17,905 nucleotides of DNA from Treponema sp. (GTDB taxonomy: Bacteria > Spirochaetota > Spirochaetia > Treponematales > Breznakiellaceae). This document shows, in pieces, positions 6,515 to 13,678 of this stretch. Numbering within the stretch: the stretch's first letter is position 1; each line of letters starts with the position of its first letter. The notes below the pieces were generated by a model. The model ran no database searches, was not told the DNA's origin, and saw only the letters and a list, made by a program, of their open reading frames with translations. The position numbers and the translations under genes were made by a program. The stretch lies in assembly GCA_031283505.1 (NCBI GenBank), contig JAITBO010000290.1, forward strand, positions 1-17,905, read 5' to 3'.

Positions 6515-7623
6515 AGAGCCGCCTCCGGGTAGAGTTTCAGGATGCCTTCTTCCGACGCTTCCGCAATGCCCCGGTCGGTGATGAGGCCCGTGATGTACCG
6601 CGCCGGGGTGACATCGAAGCCCCAGTTCCGGGCGGGGGTGGTTTCGGGGCAGATGAGTACGGTTTCCATCGCACCCGACCTGGTTTTGCCGCTTACATAG
6701 CGCACTTCCTCCGGGTCCCGCTCCTCAATGGGAATCTCCTCCAGGCCGTCCTTCATGGTAAAATCAAAGGTGGAAGATGGCAGAGCCACGTAAAAGGGAA
6801 CGCCGTTTTCCCTGGCCGCCGCCGCTTTCAGATAGGTGCCAATCTTGTTCGCCGCATCCCCCCGGCGGGTCACCCGGTCCGCGCCGGTGATAACCAGGTC
6901 CACCAGGCCGTGCTGCATCAGATGGCCCCCGGCGTTGTCGGGGATGAGATCGTAGGGGACGCCGTGGCAGCCCAATTCCCAGGCGGTGAGGTTTGCGCCC
7001 TGGTTCCGGGGCCGGGTCTCGTCCACCCAGACGTGGACAGGGATTCCCGCGTCAAAGGCGGCATACACGGGGGAAAGGGCCGTGCCGTAGTCCACAAAGG
7101 CAAGCCACCCGGCGTTGCAGTGGGTAAGGATGTTTACGACCGCCCCCTTTTTCTTTTCCGCCAGGGTTTTGATGAGCGCAAGCCCGTGGACGCCGATGCT
7201 CCGGCAGAACTCCGCGTCCCCATCGGCAATGGCGGCGGCCTTGCGCCGGGCGGCTTCTTCCTTTTGGGCCCTGGTCCCCTCCCCACCGGCAAGGCCGGCC
7301 AGCATGGCGTCCACAGCCCAGGCCAGATTGCCCGCCGTGGGCCGGGTGTTTTTTAAGGCTTCCGCCGCGGCCAGGAGATCCCGGTCAAAGGTCCCCTCCC
7401 CCGCTTCCAGGACGGCAAGGTATATGCCGTAAGCCGCCGCAGCCCCGATGAGGCCCGCGCCCCGGAGGTACATATCCTTGATGGCCCGGCGTATGTCTTC
7501 CACACTGGAGAGATCGAGAATCTCAAATCTGTGGGGTAATGCCTGCTGGTTGATTATCTGTACGGTTTTCGGATCCGATTCCTTGAGCCAGATGGTTCTG
7601 AAATGGCGGCCGTTTACTTTCAT
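6511..7623 (-). CDS. mtnA: methylthioribose-1-phosphate isomerase (MtnA; or 5-deoxyribose-1-P isomerase DrdI)
   Basis: A 370-residue aldose-1-phosphate isomerase of the eIF2B-like family. The catalytic cysteine C169 lies in ILTHCNAG (166-172) and the catalytic aspartate D249 in ITGADR. Other family motifs are RPTAGNLAWAV (94-104), VDETRPRNQGANLTAWELG (200-218) and GDAANKIGTY (255-264). The C-terminal FDVTPARYITGLITDRG (336-352) also matches. The usual RGAPAIG reads RGAGLIG here (54-60), a mild deviation. It converts methylthioribose 1-phosphate to the ribulose 1-phosphate. Related enzymes also accept 5-deoxyribose 1-phosphate. It is the first gene of the minus-strand run mtnA-aldolase-mtnP. 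The ATG at 7623 has no purine-rich ribosome site, and a -10-like TATAGT lies only 6 bases upstream. No dehydratase, enolase-phosphatase or dioxygenase of classical salvage accompanies it. Confidence 0.92.
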   Translation of the reverse strand: MKVNGRHFRTIWLKESDPKTVQIINQQALPHRFEILDLSSVEDIRRAIKDMYLRGAGLIGAAAAYGIYLAVLEAGEGTFDRDLLAAAEALKNTRPTAGNLAWAVDAMLAGLAGGEGTRAQKEEAARRKAAAIADGDAEFCRSIGVHGLALIKTLAEKKKGAVVNILTHCNAGWLAFVDYGTALSPVYAAFDAGIPVHVWVDETRPRNQGANLTAWELGCHGVPYDLIPDNAGGHLMQHGLVDLVITGADRVTRRGDAANKIGTYLKAAAARENGVPFYVALPSSTFDFTMKDGLEEIPIEERDPEEVRYVSGKTRSGAMETVLICPETTPARNWGFDVTPARYITGLITDRGIAEASEEGILKLYPEAAL

Positions 7624-7629
7624 GGGATT

Positions 7630-7635
7630 ACTATA
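7630..7635 (-). promoter_or_regulatory. candidate -10 box for mtnA
   Basis: On the minus strand TATAGT ends 6 bases before the mtnA ATG and no Shine-Dalgarno is visible. If used, transcription would start at or next to the A of the ATG (leaderless). No convincing -35 was found, so this is weak. Confidence 0.25.
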
Positions 7636-7682
7636 CTAGTTTCTTGTCTTTTCAGGGAATCCCCCTTATAATCGGAACATAA

Positions 7683-7860
7683 CGCAATGCCGGAATATTG
7701 CGGGACAAATCCGCAAAGCGGATTTGTCTAAGGAGTTTTACTTCGTAAAACTCCAGGGGCGGGGCGGGGGGCCTCCCCCGCAGCGGGGGGAGCGGACGAC
7801 TGCGGCTTGCGAAGCAAGCCGCCTGGCTGGAGCGGGGGGGAGGCACGGACCGAAGGTCCG
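7683..7860. repeat. array of six tight hairpins between mtnA and the FGGY kinase
   Basis: The 281-base divergent gap 7624-7904 holds no supported gene but a dense run of inverted repeats. CGCAAT/ATTGCG is at 7683-7702. GACAAATCCGC-AAA-GCGGATTTGTC occupies 7704-7728 (11 bp). GGAGTTTTAC-TTC-GTAAAACTCC occupies 7732-7754 (10 bp). CCCCCG-CAG-CGGGGG is at 7775-7789. GCGGCTTGC-GAA-GCAAGCCGC is at 7802-7822 (9 bp). CGGACC-GAA-GGTCCG is at 7846-7860. Five of them have 3-base loops. GCCTCCCCCGC (7771-7781) can also pair with the G-rich stretch 7832-7843, enclosing the fifth hairpin. A REP/BIME-like or decayed mobile composite is the likeliest nature. Confidence 0.85.
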
Positions 7861-7904
7861 ATCCCCCTTCTTAATATATTGGCTCCGGAAACAAGGGGGA
7901 AACC

Positions 7905-9443
7905 ATGGAATATGCTATCGCGGTCATTGATATTGGCATGACCAACAAAAAAGTGGCGATTTATGACGATGCTCTTACCCAGATCGATGCCCGGTACCGG
8001 AATTTTCCGCCCCGGATGGCGGACGGTCTTGAGACTCATGATCTTGAAGCCATGGAAGAGTGGTTCATTGAGGAATTGGCGAAGTTCGCCAGGGTTTATC
8101 CTGTCAGGGCGTTGGCGGTAACCACCCACGGGGCTACTTTTGTGTGCGTGGGGAAGGACGGAAAGCCGTCGGCGCCTTGCGTGTACTACACCCACGAACC
8201 GGGGGACGAGTTTCAAGACCGGTTCTACCGGCTTTTCGGCGATCCCGAATCCCTCCAGGAGCGGACCGGGACCCCTTATCTTAAAGCCCTCATCAATCCT
8301 GCCAAGGGCATACTCTTTGTGAAAGAAAACTACCCTGAACAGTTCGGGAACACGGCTCATCTCCTTCTCTACCCTCAGTACTGGGGTTACCGTTTTACCG
8401 GTAAGACCGGGGCGGAGGGGACCTACATGGGCTGCCACGGCTATCTTTGGGATCAGGTTGAACACAAGCTGTCTTCCGTGGCGGAGGGACTGGGGGTCTC
8501 TGCCCTCATGCCTGGGAGGATAGGTAATTCCTGGGATGTTCTTGGGAATATCACGGAGGAATTCGCCCGAAAAACGGGTCTTGCCCGGGACGTGATCGTC
8601 ACCATGGGGATCCACGATTCCAATTCGTCTTTGCTCCCCCACTTTGCCAAACGGGGGGAGACCGGTTTTGTACTCAACTCCACCGGTACCTGGTGCGTCA
8701 TCATGAATCCGGTGAAAGCCTACGGTTTTACCCCGGACGAATTGGGGAAGGTGGTCTTCTTTAATATTTCCGCCTTCGGCGGCCCCATCAAAACCGCCAT
8801 CTTCCAGGGCGGCAAGGAATTTGAGACCTGGTCCGCCCTGCTGATGAAACTCCATAACCGGAAGGATATTCCCTCCTATGACCGGGAACTCTACTGGTCC
8901 GTCTTGGCCGAAAAAGACGCCTTCCTCCTCCCGGAATTGGTAGCGGGCTCGGGCCAGTTCCCCGGCTCCAAACCCCGGATAGCCGAAGCGGGTGCAGGCG
9001 CAGGCGCGGAATACCTCTACGAGGACATAGTTTCCGGTAAGGTCCTTCCCCCTTCTTTCCGAAACTATGAGCGGGGTATAGCCCTTCTTAGAATCTCCCT
9101 GGTGATGCAGACCATCACCGCCCTGGAACGGACCGGCGTTTCCCTCGCGGACGAGGCGTCCGGAACGGCGGATTCCCCCGGCGAGGTGTTCACCGAAGGG
9201 GGCTTCCGGAAGGACGAGGCCTACAACACCCTGGTGTCGGCTTTCCTCAAAAACCAGCGGGTGTACCTTACGGACATTGCCGAGGCCACCGCCCTGGGCG
9301 CGGCCATGACCGCCAAGATGGCCCTGACCGGGAAGTCCCTGACGGATCTGGCCAGGGACTTTGACATTGATTATCAGGAAGTCGCCAAAAGCGGCATACC
9401 TGAAATTTTTTCCTACCGGGAAGCCTGGCTTTCCCGCATCTAA
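7905..9443 (+). CDS. FGGY-family carbohydrate kinase
   Basis: A 512-residue FGGY sugar kinase with the actin-like ATPase fold. The N-terminal phosphate loop VIDIGMTNKKVAIYD is at 7-21. The putative catalytic base is D238 in MGIHDSNSS. The second phosphate motif LNSTGTWCVI is at 258-267, and the adenosine-side motif EGGFRKDEAYN at 431-441. It phosphorylates a ketose or polyol; the substrate cannot be read from the sequence. It looks nearer the rhamnulokinase/fuculokinase branch than glycerol or xylulose kinases, which is an impression. AAGGGGG lies 5 bases before the ATG. It is followed 43 bases later by a SorE-like dehydrogenase, so the pair probably acts on one substrate. A -10-like TATATT (7875-7880) lies in the short leader. 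Confidence 0.92.
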   Translation: MEYAIAVIDIGMTNKKVAIYDDALTQIDARYRNFPPRMADGLETHDLEAMEEWFIEELAKFARVYPVRALAVTTHGATFVCVGKDGKPSAPCVYYTHEPGDEFQDRFYRLFGDPESLQERTGTPYLKALINPAKGILFVKENYPEQFGNTAHLLLYPQYWGYRFTGKTGAEGTYMGCHGYLWDQVEHKLSSVAEGLGVSALMPGRIGNSWDVLGNITEEFARKTGLARDVIVTMGIHDSNSSLLPHFAKRGETGFVLNSTGTWCVIMNPVKAYGFTPDELGKVVFFNISAFGGPIKTAIFQGGKEFETWSALLMKLHNRKDIPSYDRELYWSVLAEKDAFLLPELVAGSGQFPGSKPRIAEAGAGAGAEYLYEDIVSGKVLPPSFRNYERGIALLRISLVMQTITALERTGVSLADEASGTADSPGEVFTEGGFRKDEAYNTLVSAFLKNQRVYLTDIAEATALGAAMTAKMALTGKSLTDLARDFDIDYQEVAKSGIPEIFSYREAWLSRI

Positions 9444-9486
9444 GGCTGCGGAGTGCGTTACGAGGCAGTCAATTTTGGAGCAAGCT

Positions 9487-10779
9487 ATGAAAACGAAAGC
9501 GGTACGGATCCACGGGGTCAATGACCTTAGATTAGATGAATTTGAGCTTCCCGGGATTCAAGACGATGAAATACTGGCAAAGATCGTGTCCGATTCCATC
9601 TGTATGTCCAGCCACAAACTTGCCATGCAGGGAGCGGCCCATAAGCGCATACGCCATAACCTGACGACGAATCCCGTCATCATAGGCCATGAGTTCTGCG
9701 GCGTCATCGAAAAGGTGGGGGCCAAGTGGGCGGATAAATTCAAACCCGGCGCCAAATTCGCCATACAGCCAGCCCTCAACTATCCCGGCATCGACGGGCG
9801 GCCTACCCTTTGGGCGCCGGGCTATTCTTACGAGTTCATAGGCGGGGACGCCTGTTATGTGGTCATCCCCAAGGAGGTCATGGAGATGGACTGCCTTTTG
9901 GACTACGAAGCGGATAACTTTTTTATGGGTTCTTTGGCGGAACCCGTGTCCTGCATCGTGGGCGCTTTCCATGCTCAGTACCATACCACCAACGGTTCCT
10001 ACGAACACAGCATGGGTATAGTCGAGGGGGGGGCCCTGGCTCTCCTTGCCGGGGTAGGTCCCATGGGGCTGGGCGCCATAGATTACGCCATCCACAACCC
10101 CCGGCGGCCTTCCCTTCTTGTGGTCACCGACATAGACGAGAGCCGCCTTGCTAGGGCGGCCCAGTTTCTCACCGTTGAAGATGCCAAAGCCAACGGGGTG
10201 GAACTTATCTACGTAAACACCAAGGACATTGCCGATCCCGTGGCTCACCTTAAAACTATCAACAACGGGAAACTCTACGACGACGTGTTCGTCTTTGCCC
10301 CTGTCAGGCCGGTTCTGGAAATGGGCGACAGGCTCCTGGGCCGGGACGGCTGCCTCAACTTCTTTGCCGGTCCCACGGACACCTCCTTCTCGGCGAACTT
10401 CAATTTCTACAATGTCCATTACGAATCCCACCACCTTGTAGGAACTTCCGGGGGCAACACCGAAGACATGAAGGAATCCCTGACCATGATGTCCCAGAGC
10501 AGACTCAACCCGGTCTTCATGGTCACCCACATAGGCGGCCTGGATGCCGTGCCCGAAACCACCATCAACCTGGACAAGATTCCCGGTGGAAAAAAACTCA
10601 TCTACACTCACAAGAAACTGGAGCTTACCGCCATTGACGATTTTGCCGAAAAGGGCAAGAGCGGCGTCTCCGGTCCGGGCCCCTTCTACGCGGACCTGGC
10701 CGAAATCTGTGGCCGGTACAAGGGTCTGTGGAACAAGGAAGCGGAGGATTATCTGCTCAAAAATGCCCCGGACATTTAG
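9487..10779 (+). CDS. zinc-dependent medium-chain dehydrogenase, L-sorbose-1-phosphate reductase-like
   Basis: A 430-residue MDR-superfamily oxidoreductase. Candidate catalytic zinc ligands are C39 (SICMSSHK), H68-E69 (GHEFCG) and E152 (LAEPVSC). The nucleotide-binding turn is AGVGPMGLGAIDYA at 188-201. The four-cysteine structural zinc lobe of classical alcohol dehydrogenases is absent. Length and local motifs (TNPVIIGHEFCG, AIDYA, LLVVTDID) recall SorE, the L-sorbose-1-phosphate reductase that yields glucitol 6-phosphate. This likeness is from memory. A related sugar-phosphate or polyol specificity is equally possible. The ATG at 9487 is preceded by TTGGAG. Upstream in-frame codons reach back into the kinase gene and are not needed for the domain. 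Confidence 0.88.
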   Translation: MKTKAVRIHGVNDLRLDEFELPGIQDDEILAKIVSDSICMSSHKLAMQGAAHKRIRHNLTTNPVIIGHEFCGVIEKVGAKWADKFKPGAKFAIQPALNYPGIDGRPTLWAPGYSYEFIGGDACYVVIPKEVMEMDCLLDYEADNFFMGSLAEPVSCIVGAFHAQYHTTNGSYEHSMGIVEGGALALLAGVGPMGLGAIDYAIHNPRRPSLLVVTDIDESRLARAAQFLTVEDAKANGVELIYVNTKDIADPVAHLKTINNGKLYDDVFVFAPVRPVLEMGDRLLGRDGCLNFFAGPTDTSFSANFNFYNVHYESHHLVGTSGGNTEDMKESLTMMSQSRLNPVFMVTHIGGLDAVPETTINLDKIPGGKKLIYTHKKLELTAIDDFAEKGKSGVSGPGPFYADLAEICGRYKGLWNKEAEDYLLKNAPDI

Positions 10780-10780
10780 G

Positions 10781-10811
10781 ATCCCCAGGGGATAAACACA
10801 TGGGATTTTTT
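10781..10811 (+). terminator. possible weak terminator after the dehydrogenase gene
   Basis: ATCCC (10781-10785) can pair with GGGAT (10802-10806) just before a six-T run (10806-10811), two bases after the stop. A competing local fold pairs ATCC with GGAT (10781-10793). The stem is short, so this is tentative. Confidence 0.3.
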
Positions 10812-10956
10812 GTCCGTATTCTGTTTTAGATGAAACTTGGGAAGATGGGCCCAACTCCGGCCAAAAACCGGATTATGACCTTTTCAGTGGCGGCAAATTT
10901 TCCGAAGCAGACACGAATAGAAGGTTCGATGCGGTATGGATTTTACGCGGGTCCAT
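10812..10956. other. intergenic spacer with a doubtful 52-codon frame
   Basis: Most of the gap between the dehydrogenase and the DeoR-type gene. An ATG at 10830 opens a 52-codon frame (MKLGKMGPTPAKNRI...) ending at TGA 10986-10988 inside the palindromic element. It has no ribosome binding site. A small inverted repeat TCCGG/CCGGA is at 10856-10872. It may be a remnant of a coding sequence truncated by the repeat; I do not call it a gene. Confidence 0.3.
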
Positions 10957-11024
10957 CTGTTCCAAAAGCCTGTTCCAAAACTAATTGACTGTGCGCTAAA
11001 CACGCACGGTTTTGGAACAGCCTC
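10957..11024. repeat. palindromic intergenic element, full copy B
   Basis: Arms CTGTTCCAAAAC (10970-10981) and GTTTTGGAACAG (11009-11020) are perfect 12-bp inverted repeats. They enclose a second stem, GTGCG/CGCAC (10991-11007). The interior CTAATTGACTGTGCGCTAA is that of copy A with one change. An extra direct half-arm CTGTTCCAAAA lies at 10957-10967. The right end runs into the TGA (11025-11023) of the DeoR-type gene, so it forms the 3' end of that transcript and could protect or terminate it. Confidence 0.9.
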
Positions 11025-11781
11025 ACATAATAACCGTTATCCCCAAGGCTTTAAGTTTTTTAACATAGTCGCCGGATATTTTGTCATCGGTAATAATATA
11101 GTGAATCTTTTGCAGACAGTTCAGGGAGGCGAAATATATCTTCTCCATCTTGCTTGAATCCGCAAGAAGAAATACCGTCTTCGCGGAATTTATCATCGCT
11201 TGTTTAAGAGGTATGTCCGAGATGCCCGGATACGTGAGACCCGCGGCAAGGGAGAAGCCGCCTGTGGCAAGGAAAAGCTTCTCGACATAGATGTCCTTGA
11301 ATATGGCGGCAGCCTTTTCGCCGGTTACCGAGAGCGTCGGAGCCTTGAGTTCTCCGCCGGCAAGCAGGATATGATTCGTAGGTTCCGCTCCAAGAATAAG
11401 GGTAATATTGATGGCCGAGGTAATGATATTGAGGTCCTTCCGGTCAACGATACATTTGGCAAGCTCCGTCAGAGTGGTTCCTGAATCGAGGATGATATTA
11501 TCCCCGGATTTGATAAATTCAGCCGCCTTTGCGCCGATCCTCCGCTTTTCCTCCATGTGTTCTGTGTGTTCCAGGGTGAGCTTGCCGGTAAAAGAAGGAA
11601 AGTCCGCTATGAAGGCGCCCCCGTGCTGCCGGGTGATAAAATGGGTTTTTTCAAGAGTCTCCAGGTCCTGCCGAATCGTCGGTTCCGACACTTTGAAAAG
11701 GGCGCTTAACTCCTGCACCCTGCAACTGCCGTTTTCCCTAAGCAGCGCCAGAATCTTCTCCCGCCTCTGTTCTTGAAACAT
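11023..11781 (-). CDS. DeoR/GlpR-family transcriptional repressor
   Basis: A 252-residue DeoR-family regulator of sugar metabolism. Residues 20-43 (CRVQELSALFKVSEPTIRQD) are the DeoR helix-turn-helix, followed by the family signature RQHGGAF (51-57). The C-terminal sugar-phosphate sensor domain has DSGTT (99-103), LAGG (140-143) and ITDD (230-233). It normally represses an operon until a phosphorylated sugar binds. Last gene of the split-transketolase transcript, 18 bases after the C-terminal subunit gene. The region before its ATG is pyrimidine-rich with no clear Shine-Dalgarno, so translation may be low or depend on the upstream gene. The obvious target is the bidirectional region 13536-13678, but no operator was identified. 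Confidence 0.93.
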   Translation of the reverse strand: MFQEQRREKILALLRENGSCRVQELSALFKVSEPTIRQDLETLEKTHFITRQHGGAFIADFPSFTGKLTLEHTEHMEEKRRIGAKAAEFIKSGDNIILDSGTTLTELAKCIVDRKDLNIITSAINITLILGAEPTNHILLAGGELKAPTLSVTGEKAAAIFKDIYVEKLFLATGGFSLAAGLTYPGISDIPLKQAMINSAKTVFLLADSSKMEKIYFASLNCLQKIHYIITDDKISGDYVKKLKALGITVIM

Positions 11782-11799
11782 AGGGAGAGCATACCAAAT

Positions 11800-12738
11800 T
11801 CAGGCGGGTTTTACCATATCTTCTATAGCGCGGATTATTCCGGGAGCGTCGAGGCCAAAAAATTTTTTATTAAAAGCGGGGACGGCGTTTTTTGTGTAGC
11901 TCCCTTCGGGAACGCCAAGCCTCAAAAGCCGCGCGTTTAAACCCTTTTCCGCAATCAGTTCGGCGATAAGGCTGCCGCAGCCGCCGTGGGTTGAATGCTG
12001 TTCCACCGTCAAAACCAGTCCGGTTCTCCGTATGGAATCCTCAAGTTTATCTCCCGCAAAAGGCCGGATGGAACTTAGCGCGAAAATATCCATAGTAAAG
12101 CGGTTTTTGAGCAGGGAGGCCGCTTCCAGGGCGTCATGAACAGCGGTTCCCAGGCAGATAACGGTAAGGTCCTTTCCTTGAGCAGCCCGGACAGGGCTTC
12201 CGGGCATCCAATGGGGGTCTTCGTCCGTGATGTCCGGAAAGCTCCCGGAATTGAGGCTCATGTAAAAAGGCCCCCGGGTCCGGGCGGCGTATTCCGTCAT
12301 GTACCCGCATTCCCTGCCGTCACAGGGGACAAAAATCGTGACGGGAGGACAGCCGCGCATGACGCTGACATCATTCACCTCGTGGTGGGTTATTCCGTCA
12401 AGGCCGTAACTGAAACCGGCGTGCATACCGTTCAGCTTGACATTGGCGTGCGAATAGCCGACATCCACCTTGATCTGCTCGGCGGAACGGCTGATGAGGA
12501 AGGGCGTAGCGTTCCCGGTGAAGGGGATAAAGCCCATATTGGCAAGACCGGCGGCCACGCCAACCAGGTTCTGCTCGGCGATGCCCACGTTTACCACAAA
12601 ATCCGGGAAACGGGCGAGAAAAGGCTTTACCTTGCTGGTACTTACCGAATCGCTCACCAGGTACATAATGGGAAGTCCCTCATCCCGTAATTGTATGAGG
12701 GTTTCGATCTGTTTTTCACGAAGGTCCGTTTTGTTCAT
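11800..12738 (-). CDS. transketolase, C-terminal subunit
   Basis: 312 residues covering the pyrimidine-binding and C-terminal domains of a split transketolase. The catalytic glutamate is E55 in VGIAEQNLVG. The family segments HAGFSYGLDGITHHEVND (106-123) and VSVMRGCPPVTIFVP (124-138) follow. The chosen ATG (12738-12736) overlaps the TGA of the N-terminal subunit (ATGA) and has CAGGAG 8 bases upstream. A longer in-frame start at 12798 would add 20 residues inside the preceding gene and is rejected. It forms the active thiamine-diphosphate enzyme with the upstream subunit. Its sugar-phosphate substrate may be specialised given the adjoining sugar importer. Confidence 0.93.
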   Translation of the reverse strand: MNKTDLREKQIETLIQLRDEGLPIMYLVSDSVSTSKVKPFLARFPDFVVNVGIAEQNLVGVAAGLANMGFIPFTGNATPFLISRSAEQIKVDVGYSHANVKLNGMHAGFSYGLDGITHHEVNDVSVMRGCPPVTIFVPCDGRECGYMTEYAARTRGPFYMSLNSGSFPDITDEDPHWMPGSPVRAAQGKDLTVICLGTAVHDALEAASLLKNRFTMDIFALSSIRPFAGDKLEDSIRRTGLVLTVEQHSTHGGCGSLIAELIAEKGLNARLLRLGVPEGSYTKNAVPAFNKKFFGLDAPGIIRAIEDMVKPA

Positions 12739-13535
12739 GATACAAGCTCCTGGAGGGCCTTCCCGCATTCCTCTTCCGTGGGGATGCGGTGATGCCATTC
12801 GGGTACGTTCTCCATAAAAGACACGCCCTTGCCCTTAATTGTTTTCGCTATGACCGCGTGGGGAACGCCCCCGTCATAGTCCAGCGTGTCAAGCAGGGCG
12901 GCGACTTTTTCGGCGCTGTTGCCGTCAACATGACGGGTGTCAAACCCAAAGGCCCGCAGCTTATCCTCCAGCGGTTCAATTCCCATGGTGTCCCGTACCG
13001 GGGCGGCAAGCTGGAGGCCGTTGTTGTCGATGATCCAGGTGAGGTTTCCCAGCCTGAAGTGCGCGGCGGCCATGGCGGCTTCCCAGTTGCTCCCCTCCTG
13101 GAGTTCCCCGTCCCCGGTGAGGACAAAGACCCGGCAAGACCGGCCCGCTTTTTTCGCTCCCAGGGCCATACCCACGGCAATCGAAAAACCGTGTCCCAGG
13201 GCCCCGGTGTTAGCCTCCACTCCGGGTACGTGGTTGGTCGGGTGGGTCGTGAGAGGGCAATCCGGTTTGAGATAATCGTCAAGCCATGTCTCAGGGAAAA
13301 AGCCCCGTTCCGCCAGGGTACAGTAGAGCCCTTCGGAGGCGTGGCCCTTGCTGAGGACAAAACGGTCCCGGTCGGGATCGTCCGCATTTTCCGGGGTAAG
13401 CCGCAAAGTATGGAAAAACAAGGCCGTGAGGATGTCCGCCTCGGAAAGAGAGGCCCCCAAGTGTCCGCCTTGCGCTCGGGTGATCATGTGCAGAATTATC
13501 TGTCTTATTTCGTTTGCTTTATTTTGCAGATCCAT
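12735..13535 (-). CDS. transketolase, N-terminal (thiamine diphosphate-binding) subunit
   Basis: A 266-residue N-terminal half of a split transketolase. The thiamine-diphosphate/Mg motif starts GDGELQEGSNWEA at 141-153 and ends with IIDNNGLQ (168-175). Substrate and cofactor histidines are expected in GGHLGAS (23-29), LSKGHASEG (61-69) and GALGHGFS (111-118). GAGGAG lies 5 bases before the ATG at 13535. First gene of the minus-strand operon with the C-terminal half and a DeoR-type repressor, divergent from the sugar ABC importer. The enzyme moves two-carbon ketol units between sugar phosphates. Special substrates such as apulose 4-phosphate are known for some split pairs; the specificity here is unknown. 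Confidence 0.94.
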   Translation of the reverse strand: MDLQNKANEIRQIILHMITRAQGGHLGASLSEADILTALFFHTLRLTPENADDPDRDRFVLSKGHASEGLYCTLAERGFFPETWLDDYLKPDCPLTTHPTNHVPGVEANTGALGHGFSIAVGMALGAKKAGRSCRVFVLTGDGELQEGSNWEAAMAAAHFRLGNLTWIIDNNGLQLAAPVRDTMGIEPLEDKLRAFGFDTRHVDGNSAEKVAALLDTLDYDGGVPHAVIAKTIKGKGVSFMENVPEWHHRIPTEEECGKALQELVS

Positions 13536-13553
13536 TTTTACTCCTCAATGGTT

Positions 13554-13581
13554 ATTCTAGCATAAACGAAAAAAATCGCAA
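13554..13581 (-). promoter_or_regulatory. candidate promoter for the transketolase/DeoR operon
   Basis: Reading the minus strand, TTGCGA (13581-13576) is followed after 16 bases by TAGAAT (13559-13554). This would start RNA about 7 bases on, leaving a very short leader that holds the GAGGAG site. It lies back-to-back with the importer promoter. Confidence 0.45.
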
Positions 13582-13616
13582 GTAGTAAAAAATAATCAAA
13601 ATCTACAACTTTTTCA

Positions 13617-13645
13617 TTGACAGGTTTTCAAAAGCAATACATAAT
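13617..13645 (+). promoter_or_regulatory. sigma-70 type promoter of the sugar ABC importer
   Basis: A perfect -35 TTGACA (13617-13622), a 17-base spacer and a near-perfect -10 CATAAT (13640-13645) lie 33 bases before the binding-protein start codon. The leader carries a strong AGGAGG (13667-13672). The whole 143-base divergent gap is AT-rich. A DeoR-type repressor encoded nearby could block both promoters here. Confidence 0.75.
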
Positions 13646-13678
13646 AAATCAACTGATTAAACCCTTAGGAGGAAACAA

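Noticed and set aside
7683..7860. CRISPR array
   Set aside because: The hairpins differ in sequence and are not equal-length repeats with spacers.
9361..9486. Longer start for the dehydrogenase overlapping the kinase gene
   Set aside because: The added 42 residues are the kinase sequence read in another frame; the ATG at 9487 begins at the expected MDR N-terminus.
7728..9521. Open frame of 597 codons on the minus strand
   Set aside because: Antisense to the FGGY kinase and ending in the hairpin array; low-complexity G/P/R-rich product.
9532..10854. Open frame of 440 codons on the minus strand
   Set aside because: Antisense to the SorE-like dehydrogenase, no recognisable motifs.
10830..10988. 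A 52-codon gene
   Set aside because: No ribosome site and the end is provided by the repeat; no evidence of coding beyond being open.
10936..11157. Short plus-strand frame across the palindromic element and the DeoR-type gene
   Set aside because: Antisense to the regulator and made partly of repeat sequence. The similar peptide read from copy A (PKLVDCAL versus PKLIDCAL) only reflects the shared repeat.
12739..12798. Longer start for the transketolase C-terminal subunit
   Set aside because: Would lie inside the N-terminal subunit gene; the ATGA overlap with a good ribosome site at 12738 is the natural start.
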